Assembly (NCBI GenBank): GCA_964543125.1
Contig: CAZIWX010000113.1
Span: forward strand, 1 to 8,027
Direction: 5' to 3'
DNA: 8,027 nucleotides
From: CAZIWX01 sp964543125
Lineage (GTDB): Bacteria; Fidelibacterota; UBA8477
Shown here: positions 6,569 through 8,027 of the stretch, in pieces
Numbering within the stretch: position 1 is the first letter of the stretch
Layout: each line of letters starts with the position of its first letter
Notes under the pieces: generated by a model
The model's database searches: none
Told to the model about the DNA's origin: nothing
Seen by the model: the letters and a program-made list of their open reading frames with translations, nothing else
Program-made: the position numbers and the translations under genes

Positions 6569-7003
6569 TTATTTCACATTAATAGCGATTTCCCGGGCCA
6601 CTTCCTGCTTGCTTTTGGGCAAGGTCAGGGTCAGGATACCGGCTTTGTAGTCAGCATTGATCTTATCCGCAGCCACATCATCCGGGAGTTCGATGGAACG
6701 CATGTAGGTTCCCCGGCTGATTTCGTGAATTAGATATTCCTGCTTGTCCTCTTTCTGCTCTTTGCCACGCTCAGCTTTGACGATCAGTGTGTTCTTTTTA
6801 AATGAAACATTGATCTCTTTTTTGTCAAAACCCGGCAGCATAAATGAGATCCGGTAGGCTTTGCCTTCATCAATGACATCCATAGCCGGCCGCCAGGTCG
6901 GCCCCCTGTCATCGCTCTCGTCAAAGAAAGATTTGAACATTTCGTCAAAAGTCTTTGAAATTCGAGGTAATGTGATGCTGGGGTTATAGCGTACTAAAGT
7001 CAT
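6569..7003 (-). CDS. Small heat-shock protein, Hsp20 / alpha-crystallin family
   Basis: This 144-aa protein is an ATP-independent holdase of the cytoplasm: it forms oligomers and holds unfolding proteins for refolding chaperones. The N-terminal arm (1-36) has YNPSITLPRISKTFDEMFKSFF. The alpha-crystallin domain (about 37-132) includes WRPAMDVIDEGKAYRISFMLPGFDKKEINV, the AER turn, ISRGTYMRSIELPDDV and the family signature ADYKAGILTLTLPK. The C-terminal extension has an I-x-I motif (Ile139-Ala-Ile141), which links subunits into oligomers, so the protein is complete at its TAA. A near-perfect ribosome binding site, AAGGAGGT (plus strand 7011-7018), lies seven bases before the ATG. It is transcribed against argF and ends toward the shared hairpin at 6293-6321. 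Upstream DNA is AT-rich with repeated TGACA-like words; no CIRCE element is present. The gene resembles the hsp20/hsp18/ibpA group; no finer symbol is justified. Confidence 0.95.
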   Translation of the reverse strand: MTLVRYNPSITLPRISKTFDEMFKSFFDESDDRGPTWRPAMDVIDEGKAYRISFMLPGFDKKEINVSFKKNTLIVKAERGKEQKEDKQEYLIHEISRGTYMRSIELPDDVAADKINADYKAGILTLTLPKSKQEVAREIAINVK

Positions 7004-7089
7004 GGTTGGAACCTCCTTATTTTAAAAAGTGTGTTCATGGTGTTTAGGTGTTGTTTCATTTGCTCTGCTATTTCAATTCTTTTTCTCAT
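7000..7089 (-). other. Possible 29-codon leader frame ending on the hsp20 start
   Basis: On the minus strand an ATG at 7089 opens 29 codons (beginning MRKRIEIAEQMK and ending KIRRFQP) whose TGA overlaps the hsp20 ATG as ATGA. The frame reads through the hsp20 ribosome binding site. Against real translation, it uses AGA, AGG, ATA and CTA codons, unlike the neighbouring genes, and has only GGGG as a weak ribosome binding site. Most likely it is an A-rich untranslated leader; a coupling leader peptide is the alternative. Confidence 0.2.
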
Positions 7090-7104
7090 TTCGCCCCATA
7101 CTAT

Positions 7105-7120
7105 CTCCAGAAGCGTGCCA
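7105..7120 (-). promoter_or_regulatory. Partial sigma-54-like element upstream of hsp20
   Basis: Read on the minus strand, TGGCACG is a perfect -24 element of the sigma-54 consensus (TGGCACG-N4-TTGCW). Four bases later stands TGGAG where TTGCA/T is expected, so the -12 GC is missing. The spacing is right and it would start transcription about 90 bases ahead of hsp20. With the -12 dinucleotide absent, this is a weak candidate. Confidence 0.2.
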
Positions 7121-7140
7121 AGTGGATTTTTACGCCCATT

Positions 7141-7164
7141 TGACAGATATTTACCTAATTGTCA
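7141..7164. repeat. TGACA/TGTCA inverted repeat upstream of hsp20
   Basis: TGACA (7141-7145) and TGTCA (7160-7164) are inverted with a 14-base AT-rich spacer. A further CTGTCA stands at 7224-7229. On the minus strand CTGACA resembles a -35 box twice (7165-7160 and 7230-7225), but neither has a clear -10 partner at 16-18 bases. It could be an operator or promoter part for hsp20. Confidence 0.25.
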
Positions 7165-7305
7165 GCCGGGGCTGGATGAATATTGCGTCCATATGGCATA
7201 ATCTTGTTAAATGTTTTAATTCCCTGTCAGTGTGGCTTGGAAATGAATTGATATGATTGGACTATTTGAAACAAGTCCCGGGGGGTGTGAGTCGACACGG
7301 ACTCC

Positions 7306-7340
7306 TGAATTTACAGGTTACTGAATTTGATGAATTTACA
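7306..7340. repeat. Short direct repeats TGAATTT(ACA)
   Basis: TGAATTTACA occurs at 7306-7315 and 7331-7340, with a shorter copy TGAATTT at 7322-7328. Three copies in 35 bases suggest a small local duplication or a binding-site cluster; the units are too short to decide. Confidence 0.35.
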
Positions 7341-7440
7341 ATAAGGCTGTCCGGTCAGCTGCAGGTTTTAGTTGCTCGCGAATCAGTGCCTCTGAAAGCC
7401 AGCCAGGTTTTGCCGGTCAATCAGGGCGCGCACTCTCGCT

Positions 7441-7566
7441 CTAGCAATCTCTGGGATGAAACGGTGATATATTGGGCAGTCCGCCGGCCGGCTTTTGCAC
7501 CGGAATCGGCCGGACGGGGTTGAACAAAATTAAGAGCAGTGCATCTGCGAGACCCTGTGCCTCCAT
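7441..7566 (-). CDS. Possible 41-aa small protein, unknown function
   Basis: An ATG at 7566 is preceded by AAGGAGAT (7572-7579 on the plus strand) at near-ideal spacing of five bases, one of the best ribosome binding sites in the window. The frame starts MEAQGLADALLLILFNP, has a short hydrophobic run at about 6-15, and continues Pro-rich to HPRDC and a TAG. It is 124 bases downstream of the barrel gene on the same strand. It may be a real small protein, or the intact start of a gene that has decayed, or chance. No family is recognised. Part of it overlaps the GC-rich hairpin at 7484-7513. Confidence 0.3.
   Translation of the reverse strand: MEAQGLADALLLILFNPVRPIPVQKPAGGLPNISPFHPRDC
7484..7513. 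repeat. GC-rich stem-loop
   Basis: CCGGCCG (7484-7490) pairs perfectly with CGGCCGG (7507-7513) around a 16-base loop. A T-tract does not follow on either strand, so it is not a standard terminator. Confidence 0.4.
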
Positions 7567-7690
7567 GAGAGATCTCCTTGACCAAACGGTTGTGACCGGG
7601 TTCTTGATATACTCGAAGTGCGCTGGGGATGAAATCGAACTTTATCTTTTGGCCGGATTTTCGGTTATTCGGGATTGACTCTTAAACTGC

Positions 7691-8017
7691 TTATTTGAGA
7701 TTGAAAAATGCTTTGATGCCAGCCGAAATTACAATTTGTGTATTTTCGTTTTTATACGAATGTGAGGAAGTCCCCCCACCGGATTCGATGTCTCCCACGC
7801 CCTTGTAATAGGATGCCTGGATATCCAGGAAAACATTTTCAGACAACTTATGCAGGAAGCCGCCATGGACTTCGGCGAATTTTATCGTGGAAGTGTATCC
7901 ACCTGATTCATCCGAACTCATGATTGTATAGCCGGCGCCAAAGTATTCCGGCATTACATAATAGGTACTTCCAAGGCCGTACGATTTCAGGGTAAAATCG
8001 CTCGAATTCCGTTTCAA
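7691..8017 (-). CDS. Outer-membrane beta-barrel-like protein, C-terminal part
   Basis: The 108 codons visible are the end of a small porin-like barrel: alternating strands such as STYYVMPEYFGAGYTIM, TSTIKFAEVHGGFLHKL and VFLDIQASYYKGVG, separated by Gly/Ser-rich turns (ESGGGTSSHS). They end with a strand reading QIVISAGIKAFFNLK. This resembles small outer-membrane beta-barrel domains (OmpA-N/OmpW-like fold, often near 200 residues), of which only the last half would be here. No signal peptide is present and the first codon available is TTG without a ribosome binding site, so the gene very probably continues beyond the right edge. The in-frame TGA at 8018-8020 that seems to close the frame lies at the edge of a likely adapter remnant (8020-8027) and is probably not genomic. 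Function and family are otherwise unknown. Confidence 0.72.
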   Translation of the reverse strand: MKRNSSDFTLKSYGLGSTYYVMPEYFGAGYTIMSSDESGGYTSTIKFAEVHGGFLHKLSENVFLDIQASYYKGVGDIESGGGTSSHSYKNENTQIVISAGIKAFFNLK

Positions 8018-8019
8018 TC

Positions 8020-8027
8020 AGATCGGA
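8020..8027. other. Likely sequencing-adapter remnant at the contig end
   Basis: The last eight bases, AGATCGGA, equal the start of the common Illumina TruSeq adapter (AGATCGGAAGAGC). Placement at the very end of the sequence makes an untrimmed adapter more likely than chance, though eight bases alone do not prove it. Confidence 0.5.

Larger units (their letters stand above)
7090..7690. other. 600-base stretch without a convincing gene
   Basis: Between the hsp20 leader and the right-hand barrel gene I find no gene I would defend. The longer plus-strand frames (for example 7257-7523 from TTG, and 7029-7256) lack ribosome binding sites and show no known motif. The stretch holds the hsp20 upstream signals, three copies of TGAATTT within 32 bases (7306, 7322, 7331; the first and third extend to TGAATTTACA) and a GC-rich stem at 7484-7513. 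It also contains one small minus-strand frame with a good ribosome binding site (7441-7566). It may be long intergenic DNA or contain a decayed gene. Confidence 0.55.

Noticed and set aside
6422..6733. Plus-strand frames of 103 and 72 codons overlapping the hsp20 3' end.
   Set aside because: They run antisense to the conserved alpha-crystallin domain and lack ribosome binding sites.
7029..7256. A 75-codon plus-strand frame opposite the hsp20 leader.
   Set aside because: It is hydrophobic only because it reads the T-rich complement of an A-rich leader, and it has no ribosome binding site.
7257..7523. An 88-codon plus-strand frame from TTG in the gene-poor stretch.
   Set aside because: No ribosome binding site and no recognisable motif; it crosses the short repeats and the GC-rich hairpin. 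Kept only as a note under the gene-poor stretch.
1..8027. Search for CRISPR arrays, insertion sequences, tRNA or rRNA genes, and long repeats.
   Set aside because: No regularly spaced repeats, transposase motifs, terminal inverted repeats or RNA gene signatures were seen on either strand.

Overview
The window is ordinary chromosome of a Gram-negative (two-membrane) bacterium with balanced base composition, roughly half G+C by eye. The evidence for two membranes is two partial outer-membrane beta-barrel-like genes at the edges and the HflK/HflC pair. The combination of HslV with a short propeptide, HslU, HflKC and lineage-specific barrels would suit a deep-branching lineage of the Fibrobacterota-Chlorobiota-Bacteroidota type. 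That placement is inference and cannot be settled by reading.

Layout. (1) 3-1013 (+): 3' part of a large barrel-like surface protein, cut by the left edge. (2) 1115-2982 (+): hflK and hflC, overlapping by ATGA, with strong ribosome binding sites; a stem-loop follows. (3) 3119-5058 (+): hslV and hslU, the ATP-dependent HslUV protease, followed by a good intrinsic terminator. (4) 5212-6147 (+): argF, ornithine carbamoyltransferase, alone and starting with GTG. (5) 6293-6321: a 12-bp perfect hairpin where the two strands converge. (6) 6356-7003 (-): an Hsp20 small heat-shock protein and, in the same frame just past its TAA, a coding-like 65-codon frame. (7) About 7090-7690: 600 bases with no convincing gene, holding the hsp20 upstream region, a few short repeats and one small frame with a strong ribosome binding site. 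(8) 7691-8017 (-): C-terminal part of a second, smaller beta-barrel-like protein, cut at the right edge.

How the genes fit together. Three of the modules serve protein quality control: HflKC (membrane regulators of the FtsH protease), HslUV (cytoplasmic proteasome-like protease) and Hsp20 (holdase chaperone). argF is a housekeeping arginine-biosynthesis gene bracketed by terminators. I see no mobile element, CRISPR array, tRNA or rRNA, and no obviously new multi-gene system. The points most worth a second look are the frame following hsp20, the likely sequencing-adapter remnant at the last eight bases (which probably creates a false stop codon in the right-hand gene), and the small frames and repeats around the hsp20 leader.
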